Below are positions 45,180 to 57,400 of a DNA stretch of 64,000 nucleotides, piece by piece; position 1 is the first letter of the stretch; each line of letters opens with the position of its first letter. A program made the position numbers and the translations under genes. This stretch comes from Setoptus koraiensis (Eukaryota; Arthropoda). The stretch lies in NCBI GenBank assembly GCA_048013815.1, contig CM106585.1, forward strand, positions 1,302,001 through 1,366,000, written 5' to 3'. Below the pieces are notes generated by a model. That model was not told the origin of the DNA and did not search any database. It saw nothing but the letters and a program-made list of their open reading frames with translations.

Positions 45180-48100
45180 CAGGAAAGGCCTGCTTCTTGA
45201 CTCAAGCTTCACAGCCATTATATCCAGCCATAACTAGGTTGCATCATAATTGTGCTTGTAATTTTCAAATAGAGATGGTGCCACAATCTGTTACTGGGGT
45301 GCAGAAAATAGGATTGTGTATTGTTTCAATAACAAGAAGAAGAAGCCATGCTGATTGACACAGCACGCAAAAACCTCATAATAGCAAAAATACGTTGGTG
45401 CCCATTCTTGATCTAGATGAGAACAGTTCAGAGAGAACAGAGAACAGTTTGGGCAGAGTTAGACAGGGGAGAAAGAGAGAGGGAGAGAGAGAGAGAGAGA
45501 GAGAGCTGACCTGGCTAAGCTCTCCTATGCAACTAACTTGTCAGCACTCTCGCAGTAGGCTCTCTTTTGTACTTGTATCTGCTTCTTGCATAACGCTCCG
45601 GTTGGCTGTTTGTCTCGCCGTAAGCCTCGGTTGAATGAAACGAACACAAATTGCAGCTTCAGTTCCTACGATTGCGCTTGTTGGGTACTAGCAGTTACGT
45701 AACGTTAATGTTAGTGTTAAATGCCAAAATGGTGCGTGAAGCCAGACAACACCACTACAAATATAAGTAGTTGTACGTGTTTCATTAGCAACTCAAACAT
45801 CTCAGGCCCATTGTTTGTTTTTCGGCAACAATCTCGCGGATGTTCGTCTTTTAACACAAGCACGATATGAAAACAAGGGCTCACACACTCTTTTTGCATA
45901 AATTCTCACCGAGTTGGCACCCAATCCATAATTAATTATATATTTGGAGTGTGCTGAGAGCCAGTCTTTCGACAGTTGCTCCTGGAATGGGAATCATCTA
46001 TTCAGAGTCCACTGTCTAGCACAGATTTGAGTTCTTCAAATTGGCCATTGGGGATAGAGAGAAAGAGAGCCATAGAGTTTGCAAGAGAGGTTGGGTGGGT
46101 CAGAAATAACGGCGCCAGTCACATAACGTGCATAGTGCCGACTGTAGTGCCTATGACAGCAGCGTAGTGGCGGTAAGCAAGTGGGTAGCATAGCGCAGTC
46201 TACGTAATCAGCAAATTATAACCGGGACATAAATGGCATAAATGGGAAGCAGCAGATGAATATATCTGTTCCGTCTCATGAGCACAAAACCTAAAATATT
46301 TACAAAACTACTCAACACACAGATACACTCAATATCACCTGCACTCATTTTGATTGGTTTGTAATTTTTATTACATTCTTGTCCCTTTTAATGAGCTACA
46401 TCGATACCTAATGTTGATATCTGATATTGCCAGACAAGCAAACAATGGACAGTGAGTAGGAGCTTTGAACGAGCAGCCGGTTGTCGATAAAACACAATCG
46501 GAGGCCTCATTGCGACCACCATCAACAATTAGCGAATCACTGGCAGTTGATGGCAGTTCGCAGCCACCGGATATAATGGAGCATCGCGACAAAACAAATA
46601 GTTATGCAATACAACAACAAAGTTTTTTGTTGTTGATGCAGCCCGGGTGCGCACAACACCAATACCACTAATAGGGAGCCTATGCGATCACGATTTGTTT
46701 ACCTTACCTTAACTCGATTTGATCTTGATTATGTATTGATTGAGCCTTTTATATGGAACATGTTCTCTCAATCCTTTCTGTCTCACTATTTCTTTACGTG
46801 TGACGCAAACAAGGATTAGTGTTATTGATAATTGATTGATTAATAATCAGCACTATTGTTGTTGATGTATTATGGGTTGTTGAGTGGTGGCTTGATATAT
46901 AAGAATTACAATAAACATTTGTTGTTGTGTTGGTGGTGCATGGTGCGCTGGTAATTGCATATGTACGAAAGTCATCATCAACAGTGTAGTATTTGTTTTT
47001 TATCCTCTACATAGGGGCCACAAGATGTGAAGGGACTCAGAGTGTATGCGCAAAGAAAGTGAGCCAAGACCTATGGGCCCCATTGTAGGTAGGCAGCGGG
47101 CCCCCACTGGTACCCGAACTTGTACGGTTACTGGCTCGGTAGCATTGAACATGGCTAACCACAGTGCAACACTACCACTGCCAACTGTCTCGCACACAGC
47201 TGATGGGGTGATCTTTGGGGAGCGAGCGAGCAAAATAACAGCAGCCGCAGCCGTAGCAGCAGCAACAACAGCAACAACGAGCTGCAAATCGAGTTAGCCA
47301 CTCGACAATACACACAAGTTATGTCACACATAAACAGGCACATCGACGCAAACACACATTGCAAAGAAAAAGATAGAGCGAGAGGAAAAGGAAAGGCTTT
47401 TAGGCGCGCTTTATCCAGCACTTCAGCTGCAGCTTCATAGAGCGAGCTCGTGAGATGGGCGATTTTTTGTAAGCTATACCAGCAGGCTCGAGGCTCGAGC
47501 ACGCTGAACGGCGCGCGGCTGAAGGCGCAATGAGGCTTCGCTTCAGATCAAGTGATCGCTGGCAGTGGCAGCAGAGCTAGCATGTATTCTCTGTCTGGCT
47601 GTGGCTCGCTGCTGCTGAGCTGGAGCTGAGTATAGGCAATGGTTCTCGTGTTTGCTGTCTCGTGGTGCTCTCTTGCTCGCTCTCTCTCTCTCGCTCTCGC
47701 GCTCTCTCGCATTGTATTCGTCGCTATCAGCATCAATTTATCAAGCGATACGCACGTATATGCCACACATACGCACCATTGGCTCACACACACTAATGGC
47801 AACAATAATAATTAACAAATAAAATTCGACAGCAACCAGCTCAATTATCCGGATAGAAAATCATCATGAAAATAAAATATTGACCATGATTTTTGTGCAG
47901 CAAGAGAAGCTCACGATACACAAGCCAATGTTTGGGGCCGACCACTATTGCAGTCATTGGATAACGTTATATCAGGAGGACACAGTTTGAGATTTATATT
48001 AATAAATTAATATTAATTCCAATCGTTGTCACAGGAAGGGATTCGTTGCAAATTGACATCGTCCACACGTCGTCATTATCTCACATTATTATTATTATTA

Positions 48101-48704
48101 TCATTATTAGCATCATTATTAGTATCATTCGCTTTAATATTATTTATTGGTTGGTTACTATGTGGCTAGCAAATTGCAGCTTTGATTCTCTCTAGGTGAG
48201 TAGTTCAATATGACAATATCATAGCTCAAATTTTACACAATTACATAATTGTCGATCTAGTTAAGGACTTCAATCTAGTCGATATTAGATTAGTTGATTT
48301 AGATGCTGCTGGCAATCATGTTAATTGTGCTGTATATTGGCGACCAAGTTCACGTGTTTATAATTTATATAAATCAACGACCGAGAGTGATAATTGTGAG
48401 AGATGCAATTTTGAATCTGCTCATCTCATACACATTTTAAACTAACACAACAAATGTTATCTTATCCCGATTATCCCATGTTATATTCCGTTGTTATCCC
48501 GATTATTATGGGGCCCCATGTTTAATTTCAATTTAAAGCATCAGCAGACAGGGAACACAGGACATGGTAATCAATTTCCACTGTAAAACTCATTATACCG
48601 ATATTACTGAATATTAGTTATCAATATTAGTTATCCAATATTTAAATTGGACTAGTCATTGTTTATTATTATCGATTGACATTTATCATTAATTGAACAA
48701 CAAC
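45180..48704 (+). promoter_or_regulatory. Upstream region of guanylate cyclase gene
   Basis: No coding sequence is supported. It holds a (GA)n run at 45481-45505, an eighth TTACGTAA at 45695, CT-rich and CAG-rich microsatellites (47240-47280, 47670-47710), and blocks duplicated at 52690-54430. A splice donor (TCTCTAG|GTGAGTAG) at about 48196 suggests a 5' UTR exon of the cyclase gene with an acceptor between there and 48704, for example around 48550-48560. Confidence 0.5.
46745..47770. repeat. Duplicated blocks shared with 52690-54430
   Basis: 46750-46815 (TGGAACATGTTCTCTCAATC region) and about 47150-47430 (ACAGCTGATGG, AGCTGCAAATCGAGTT, GGCGCGCTTTATCCA) match 54368-54430 and 52690-52930 in reverse orientation. 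47722-47760 (CGTCGCTATCAGCATCAATT) matches 53826-53870, and about 47462-47485 (TTTTTGTAAGCTATACCAGCA) matches about 53443-53464, both in direct orientation. Identity is moderate with many indels. Confidence 0.75.
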
Positions 48705-51143
48705 ATGTACGGTTTGGTAAATCTGGCCATCGAATACGCCATTCTGGAGCGTTATGGCCAGGAAGTTTGGGAATTAATCAAGCGAGAGGCAAATCTCAGT
48801 GATATGGATGGAGAGTTTATTAAGCGAGTTATCTATGATGATGAAATAACCAATCAGTTGATAGAGGCTTCCGAGCGCGTCCTTAATGACCAGCCATACG
48901 GACAGGTGAGCCAAATGTTTGGTGAAAAATTTTATGTGCTTGTACTGCCTTTGTATGAGCGCGTTCTTAAATCGTTAGGTGGCAACCTGATGGAATTTCT
49001 AGACAATTTAGACACTTTACACGATCATTTACAAAGTCGCGATTATCGCAAATTGAGACCGCCCTCATTTAGATGCACAACAGAAATATCATCAGCCAGC
49101 AATGATCGAACATCCTCAGACAATCCAACAAATGGCACCGTATTGTATTTGCATTATTACAGTGAAAGAGTTGGCTTAGAGGGTATTGTTATGGGCATAG
49201 TAAAGGCGGCCGCTCGTGAATTACACAGATTGCGTATAGGTATTGAATTGAAACAAATCAAAACATTGAGTAAGCAAGCTCAAGATCCTCAATTGACCAC
49301 CGCTACTTCCGATATCAATGGAGCCAATAATAACAATAATTGTGTTGCAGATGCTAATACATTGACAGGCGCAATTTCTGACCAAACCAACAGCCAAAGC
49401 AACGAGCCAACATTCGATACGATTGCAACAAATGTGGATCATTCAATATTCAAAATTACTCTATTAGGTTTGTATGCACAAAATCAAGTTAATAACATTA
49501 ATGTAAACCAATTATTGATACCGGATGAGAGTTTTACTTATAAGGATTGTCCACAATTAAGCTGTAATTCGAATAGGATATCGCCGTTAGTATTTGCGCA
49601 AGCTCTGCCATTTCATTTAGTGTTTGATAGACAATTGACTGTTTTACAAGCGGGTACATCAATAATTCGTGTGCTACCCTCATTGAACAAACCTGGAACA
49701 AAACTAACTGACATAATGCGAATGATTAAGCCGGTAAATGTAGAAATGACATTCGACAATATACTCAAATATATAAACACTTTGTTTGTGATGCGACCCG
49801 ACGAGACACAAGTGATATCGTCGGGTGGTCATCGTCATTTGCAACAATTGTATTTGGATACACTGAAAGAGACCAGTGTTCAAGCAAGACCACAGTCCGG
49901 CGGAGATTTAATGCTAGACTCAACGCGAAGCTTCGCCACCGATAACAGTATGTCTGCAATAGTTGCTAACGATGGTGGTGAACTAAACACTGGCTCTCCA
50001 CAATTCACCTTGTCGTATCAATTGCCTGAGGAGGACCTCGATAAATACATTGTAAAACTAAAGGGACAAATGATCTACATGGACGATTGCGATCTTATAT
50101 TATTTATTTCTTCGCCAAGCGTTGCCAATTTGAATGAATTGAACGACACTGGCCTCTATCTCAGTGATATTCCATTACATGACGCAACAAGAGATTTAGT
50201 ATTGTTGTCTGAGCAATTTGATGCAGAATATAAATTAACGCAAAATCTCACCAATCTCACCGATCAATTGCACTCGATTTATGCCGAATTAAAAGATGAG
50301 AAAAAGAAAACAGACAGTCTGTTGTACAGTGTTTTACCACCTTCTGTTGCAAACGAACTAAGACACCATAGACAAGTGCCAGCTAAACGATTCACCACTG
50401 TCACAATATTGTTTAGTGGCATTGTTGGCTTCGGAGAATTCTGCGCCAATAACAGTGACTCGGACGGCGCTATCAGAATCGTAAATCTATTGAACAAAAT
50501 CTATACAACATTTGATGTGCTAACCGAGCCAACAACAAATCCAAATGTGTACAAAGTAGAGACAGTTGGTGATAAATATATGGCTGTTAGCGGTTTACCG
50601 GAACCCTGTGAATCGCATGCAAAATGTATCAATCGGCTGGCATTGGATTTAATGGATTTGTGCAAAACTATCAAATTGGAAGAATATACAGGCATTAAAG
50701 CTATTGAACGCGATTGCCTGGAGCCGCCCACGCAAATGAATCACTGTGAACATTTGCGAGTCACTATCGGAATACATTGCGGAGAGGTTGTTACTGGGGT
50801 GATTGGCAAACGGACGCCGCGTTATTGTTTATTCGGTAATACGGTCAATTTAACCAGTAGATGCGAAACAACTGGAGAAAAGGGCGCCATTAATGTTTCA
50901 CAGGACGTATATGAGATTTGTATGAAAGACAAGCACAACTACGATCCCGAATTCAAATTCAGATATAGAGGCGAGATATTAATGAAAGGCAGAACAGAGC
51001 CAATGCAAATGTGGTACTTGACTCGACGCGAATTGAACGACGACACGCCAATAGTTCCGTTTTGGCCAGGGAGAAACTCCATGGATTTATCCGAGGACGA
51101 AATAAGCGCACCTCCAACGCCACCAGAGGATACTTCTGTTTGA
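48705..51143 (+). CDS. GUCY1B1: Soluble guanylate cyclase, beta-1-type subunit (812 residues)
   Basis: NO-sensing subunit of soluble guanylate cyclase, which makes cGMP in the cytosol. The ATG at 48705 gives the conserved MYGLVNLAIEY start. The H-NOX domain (residues 1-190) has the haem-ligand histidine at about 106 (NLDTLHDHL) and the haem-propionate YxSxR motif at 152-155. A poly-asparagine/serine insert of about 50 residues (about 195-250) precedes the H-NOX-associated domain; then come a signalling coiled coil (about 500-550) and the cyclase domain from about 560. That domain has FSGIVGF where catalytic subunits have FSDIVGF, as in beta-1, so it needs an alpha partner. KVETVGDKYM, PRYCLFGNTVNLTSR and the MKGR region are intact. 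It is intronless within the CDS, unlike most animal orthologues. AATAAA lies at 51254. Orthology to beta-1 rather than beta-3 is judged from motifs. Confidence 0.95.
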   Translation: MYGLVNLAIEYAILERYGQEVWELIKREANLSDMDGEFIKRVIYDDEITNQLIEASERVLNDQPYGQVSQMFGEKFYVLVLPLYERVLKSLGGNLMEFLDNLDTLHDHLQSRDYRKLRPPSFRCTTEISSASNDRTSSDNPTNGTVLYLHYYSERVGLEGIVMGIVKAAARELHRLRIGIELKQIKTLSKQAQDPQLTTATSDINGANNNNNCVADANTLTGAISDQTNSQSNEPTFDTIATNVDHSIFKITLLGLYAQNQVNNINVNQLLIPDESFTYKDCPQLSCNSNRISPLVFAQALPFHLVFDRQLTVLQAGTSIIRVLPSLNKPGTKLTDIMRMIKPVNVEMTFDNILKYINTLFVMRPDETQVISSGGHRHLQQLYLDTLKETSVQARPQSGGDLMLDSTRSFATDNSMSAIVANDGGELNTGSPQFTLSYQLPEEDLDKYIVKLKGQMIYMDDCDLILFISSPSVANLNELNDTGLYLSDIPLHDATRDLVLLSEQFDAEYKLTQNLTNLTDQLHSIYAELKDEKKKTDSLLYSVLPPSVANELRHHRQVPAKRFTTVTILFSGIVGFGEFCANNSDSDGAIRIVNLLNKIYTTFDVLTEPTTNPNVYKVETVGDKYMAVSGLPEPCESHAKCINRLALDLMDLCKTIKLEEYTGIKAIERDCLEPPTQMNHCEHLRVTIGIHCGEVVTGVIGKRTPRYCLFGNTVNLTSRCETTGEKGAINVSQDVYEICMKDKHNYDPEFKFRYRGEILMKGRTEPMQMWYLTRRELNDDTPIVPFWPGRNSMDLSEDEISAPPTPPEDTSV

Positions 51144-54001
51144 TGATGATGACCACGGCGCTGTTGATCTCAATCAAACTTGGATATTCTACCATGTACT
51201 ATCACTGTAAATGTACATGTGTGCGTTTGTATATATATATATATGTGTGAGCAAATAAATCGGTTCGAATGTGCCCCAATGTATGCGTTTATACAAAGAG
51301 AGCAGTAGCATTTTGTTGTTCGTCGCGATTGGCCAACATTGTGATTGTCGTCGGACAGATGGACGTTGTCTAGTATAATACTAGATTTGTGTTGGTGCGA
51401 GTATCTCGTTGTGTACGAGATTGATACTTCACCGATGATATAAATCTACTACTGCCTGCTGCTTACATAACTCTCTATCTTTGGCCCCTGTTTGTGTGCA
51501 TCGGTGACACATTGATTGCACTGGTCGCGTCGCCATGCTGTCTCCTCATCGTGATTACCATGTCGCCCCTACTATCATCACATATTGCTACTGATTTCTT
51601 TCCATTCAGTTCGCTCCGGTTGTTTCTAACAATAGCACAATATTGCTCATGTAACAAAAAGTTAGAAAGCTTGCATTCTGGGCACGAATATGTGAGGCCT
51701 CAACTACTTTCCTCACGAGGTAGATTCGAAACAGCGTGATTATTTCGATTGTTTGCCAACCGGTTCGATCTGATGTTGTGGACAGAGATGAATCGGAGAT
51801 ATGTTGAACCGGCCACTTATGACCATTCCGTCGTCCGGCAGCTGCAAGACGTCTAACTGCTATTGACATCTCTATTGACTTTCAATCGTCACGCTGTTGT
51901 TATACCGCTACTGTCGCATTTGGGTTTGGCCTTTTCTTGCTGTTTATGCATACTACTGCCCGGCATCCGAAATGTTCGTTAGACATTTTGTCCGTCCGTG
52001 ATGGGCCCGCACCTATTGCCATGATCGTGTATAATTGGGTAATTGGTTGTGGATTGCTCCATCGTGCGCTCATTATGTTGACAGTGTTGTGTGAGTAGCT
52101 TAATAGAAGAATGGCGACAGGCCTATTTGGTGTGTGTCAACTGGACATATCTGGGAACATTAAGTTTTTATTGTATGAGTCATCATTATTTGACATAGTA
52201 ACAACGGCGCCTGAATCCAATGCTCACCGGCCGGATGGACTTGAAACCGAGCGGTTTGTTCCCCTGGAAAGGCATTGAATGCTCATTAATCGCTGACCAT
52301 TGGTATCGTACACACATTAATGTGCACACATGTATACATATGCTCGATAAAACTCAACACACCGACAAACTCTCGCTGTTACATAATTGGTGCGCACCAA
52401 AAGATAACCAGAGGTTGGGGCCCACTCGATAAATGCGTTATAATATGCTGTGGGTGCGTGTGTCCGTGCGTGCTCGTCTCATTGGGGCCTGCCTCATTCA
52501 AGATTACGTCCACATGTTAGTACATTTCCTATTTAGATTTCATAATGGTAAGAATGGATGATCGGCCAATGAGTGTGTGTGTGTGTGTGTGCCTTCAAAA
52601 CGATCAGATGCACTAGAGAGGATAACCTCTGTTTCCATGCACAACCAATCATGTGTAGCATAGAGAGGAATGGTTGTGTTGTTGCTCACACTTATCTTTG
52701 CTCTATGGAGCTGAAGTGTTGGATAAAGCGCGCCCAAAAGCTTTTGCTTTCGCTTTCTCTCTCAGATGTGTATTTGAGTCGGTGTGTCCGTTTATGTGTG
52801 TGACATAACTGGTGTGTGTTGTCGAGTGGCGAACTCGATTTGCAGCTTGTTGTTGCTGTTGTTATTTTCGTCGGTCGCTCCCCAAAGATCACCATCAGCT
52901 GTGTGTGAAATTCGCAGTGTTGCGCTGTGGTTAACAGTGCTTACTACTACTGCTAGTCCCGTGCCAGTGAGTATACAAGTTTGGGTAACGACCAGCAGTG
53001 TGTGTGTGTGTGTGTGTGTGCGTGTGTTTGTGTGTGGAACGGGACAGAGAAGTAGAGCGAGAGAGATAAAGGATGTTCGAGTTTGATCGGCTGCGCGTTC
53101 ACTCATGCGCACAGAACATAAAGTTGGCGCGCACAGTAGTGGGGCACTCTCATAGGGCCCATAATTCTTAGCTGAGCCAAATGACAAGGCTCATTGGGAC
53201 TAGCTCAGCTGGCGGACTTTCTTTGCGCACAACTCGAACATTTTCACATTCTGTGCTCCACAATACATGGGCCTGCCAATGATTCATGATGGTCGCCAAG
53301 CCATACAAGCACGCATTGCGTAAGCAGTGAGGACGAACGATAGTTGCTCTCGCGATCACTCTTATATAATACTGTGCCATGCTGTGCTGTGCGTGTGCGT
53401 GTGTGTGTGCAAGCGAAGAACACCCAATGGAAGCTTGGGGAGTTTTTGTGAGCTGTACCAGCATCAGCACACACACACACACACTCACAATAATGCCGCG
53501 AGGGGAAGGCACAAGGAGGCGAGCGTATGCAGTGCTTAGGCTATTTTTGCATGGCTTACAGCACGCATTCGCCATATACATATACGACGCATAGTGGGGG
53601 TAGTGAAGAGATAGACACATTGAGAGAATCAAGTTCATTGATTCGCTCCAAATCGAATGGTCGTCGTCGTGGTCGGCAGTGGAAGTTCTATTGGCGTATA
53701 TAGTACAGACGCATAGTACGCACACACACACACACGCAGTTGTGATAGTTTATGTCTCTGGTAGAGAATTGTAGAGTATAGTGTATACCACTCTGTTGTT
53801 GGCTGTTCGTCGCTCGCATTTTATTCGTCGCTATCAGCATCAATTTATTAAGCAACACACACGCACACATACATACGCACGCACAAGCAGACAGACGGAC
53901 TAGGCAGTGAGTAATCGCCAGCGAGCGTCTCGATTATAATGATGTAAATCATTGCTTCATCATCTATATCACACAATACACACACACTGGTGTTAGCAGC
54001 G

Positions 54002-54044
<43 letters not shown>

Positions 54045-54414
54045 CGAACATTTATTTATTTTTTCCATCGAACATTTCAACCATTCTATTTAGAAGAGAA
54101 TAAAATTGACGAAGAATATTCCAAAGAGACACAATTATCCAAAAAGAAGATACAAGATAGACAAGAAATAGCCAACATCCAGCTACAATAACAATATTTC
54201 GTTGATGATTTTTGCACACAGTCGCAATCGGAACAAAACAACACAACAACAAGAGTTACTATTAACCACAGCATGATGAAATCAAGACACAATTAGACAA
54301 TTAATAATATCACCAACAATAATAATACTAATTGGCGAGATATTCATTCGGGCAGTGTCATTGTTATTTGTGTCACACATAGAGAAAGAGTGAGACAGAA
54401 AGGATTCAGAGAAG
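51144..54414. other. Intergenic region, 3' UTR of cyclase gene to promoter of Ig gene
   Basis: The first 120 bases are the cyclase 3' UTR. The rest has no supported gene; it has CA/TG microsatellites (52570-52591, 53001-53022, 53471-53486, 54004-54041) and the duplicated blocks described at 46745. The last 500 bases are the likely promoter of the Ig gene. Confidence 0.5.
54004..54041. repeat. (CA)n microsatellite
   Basis: 38-base uninterrupted run. Confidence 0.95.
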
Positions 54415-57400
54415 ATGTTCCATATCAGGGGATACCTACATGATCAATCGTTATTATCAGTATCATCCACTTTAATACTATCAGTGCTCGCTATATTGTG
54501 GGTCACAAATTCTGTCGTTTATGGTAAGTATGGCACATGCAACCGTGATGCGGCAACAATAGTAATATCATCAACCACAATATAATACTAGCATGGTGGT
54601 GATCCCAGTGATCCGAGTAATCCGCTTCTTCGAATCGTTCGGCAACCAATCGAAGAATCGGTCACTGCACTGCTCACCACTAATCCCCCCACCCTGCCCT
54701 CTTTCTCTCTCGCTCTACTAATACCATCGTTCAACCACAATTTTTCTCTCAACACCGCTACCATCGCCTCATCCGCCTTACCGCCACTCGTACATACACT
54801 CACCAATCGAACCCATTAACTTCGCGCGCGAAACCACCAAATATCAATAATGTAAATATGATGCCAATAGGAATTAAACTACAGCCAGAGGGAAGAGAAA
54901 AATTCTATTGGAGTGGAGAACAATTTGTTATAACTTGTCAAAACAACAACAATATTAAAAATGGTAAGTACTACCTGCATGATATTAATGCGCGCACTCA
55001 ATTCATTTAGCTTCAGTCGTCGCCAACAAATGAAAATACCTTCTCAATCCATCTGAATGCACTAAATTACTTGCCAGTCAAGTTTGCCGGCACAGTTATA
55101 ATTTAATGCTAGACAGAATATTAGCTCAATGCTAGTATATAGCGACTTGTTTTTGGCTCAACTGGATTAAATGTGTAACTTCGAGGAAGCTTTCGCAAAT
55201 ACGTCTTTAATTTTTGATGGAAAGCTTCCACAAACAATTGGTTTGATTATGTATCAATTTTTTGAAATATTTTAAATATCAAAACAGTTATCACACAAAC
55301 AGCAACCAAGCACTTCTATTGTTTCATTCTATTCAAGAGCCATCAACAGCCATGCAGCTGTTAGCAAGTCAATCAAATCTCACATATGTTTAAATCTTCA
55401 GACACAGAATGAAGAGTGTTTAAATTGTTCCTCTCGTAGTCGTTTCCTCTATTGAGCATTCTTCAAAAGGCAACAAATTTTTCAATGATTATCAAATAGG
55501 TTAACTCTAAGCACCAAGTCACCAGAGAGTTTCCTTGTTAGTTTGTAGTGCGTGTGTGTGTGTGTGTGCTATAATTGTATCCGGTAATTTATTGCATCAC
55601 TACGAGTGAAAGAAGCGTTGACGCTCTACTCAACAAACTTGTAGACCGGATTCTTCTAGCTTCCAGTTCGTATGAGTTTTTGTTTATTTACATAACAAGT
55701 CACCTTTTCACGTCGTCGAATTCGTCAATAACAAAAACCAAAGAGATTTTTTGACCATCCTAGACACACAAGCGCACATTCCAACATCATGCAGACGATA
55801 CATAGACCAGATTGAATATCCAAAACCACAGGATTGTGCGTACGTATGAGTTTGGATCTTGTGTAGTATGTAAATAAATACATGCATACAACACAGCACA
55901 ACGAAACAAAAGCATGCAAAATGTCTTAGGTTCGTTTTATTTCATATCCTCGAACGAATATGACCGGTAGAAAAAATAGAGAAAGATGAGCCTGCGTCAC
56001 GAACGTTCTTGACACTATGCTACATGATAGCTTCTCTAGAACCGCAAGCATGACCTCTCTAATCAATGACGTCACTGCCACAAGAATGTGTCTAAACAGA
56101 TTCTGATAGATTAAACAATTGATCGATTTACTTCAAGTAATAATTATTATGATAATAATGATGATCTAGTCAATGAGGCTGAATGAATAAAAATCCAATC
56201 AAGGTGAGGTTAGATAAACAAATCGTGATCATCCGTCTTATTATACTAATTTTAGCAAGATAAGCATAAGTCGGCTAACATTCAATCAAGCCGCTTGATG
56301 AATTCCTCGCTCTCTCTCTCTCCCTCTCCCTCCACCTGAAACGCTCAAAGTTTGTGTGTGTTCGTTTCAAGTTTTCAAGTTGCAATAAGCTTCGTGCTAC
56401 CACTCGCTAATAGTTTAGTGTGTGTGAGAGTGTGCGTAAAAATTCAATCACTAAACCAAAGTTCAACAGATGCTATATAAGATGAACGGACTTCAATGAT
56501 CAACTACAGCAACAACAACAAATAGCAAATTGTTGTCGAGCAGGACACACGATTCGTTTAGCACATGCTTCAAGCGATAACATTTGTGTGTGTTCTCTCT
56601 TCCTTCTTGAATCTCTTATTTCAAAGCCAGGGAACATTTCGACCAGGCCTGAAGATACTTGATGCTCTCTTCCGTCCCGAAAGAACCTGACTTGATGAAA
56701 CAATTGATAGTATTGACATGGCGATAGTTCAGTGATCTAAACAGAAGTGGTTTCTTGCATTTGTTTATTCTGGCTAGATATTACACAACTCTGCCAATAC
56801 ACCTTTGCACATGTGAGCTTTGTGAAGTGAATGATAAGAGAAAGAATCAAGCTTAAATGATCTGTCTAAATACCACTAAATACAGCAACTCACACATGTT
56901 TGATATATTATCATCATATATATAAGTAGCCAAATGAATTCTTTTTGTTGTTTGTTTGCTCTTCTTCTCGATTGATTGAGATTATCTACTTTGAGGTCAC
57001 TCAGAGAATAACAACCATTTGATGTTAATATCATAGCTGTGCTAATGCCTCTATCATTGACTCTCGTGCTTTTTGCACTATCGGTATGCCCGTCTGAGTT
57101 AAATTACATTTCTACTCCTACTCACCATGGTCATGATATTTTATTACATTATTAGTTTAATCGTTGATGATGAACAGGCGCTGCTATGCGAATTTGCCAC
57201 AAAGGGATTGTATAAAGATGGCGTACAACAATTAATTCATTGATTATAACTAAAAGCTAATAAACGCCAGCCTATAGTGAGAGAAAGAACAAAAGCACAC
57301 AGTCTTGAATAGGGTAACCTCACACTATTTTCTAGACATGCATGCGTCTTCATCACGATAGAATATGTGTTTGTAAACAGATTTTCTATGTGGGACGAAC

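Noticed and set aside
54588-54806. 72-residue minus-strand frame in the first intron of the Ig gene
   Set aside because: Lies within an intron defined by phase-matched splice sites and shows no recognisable domain.
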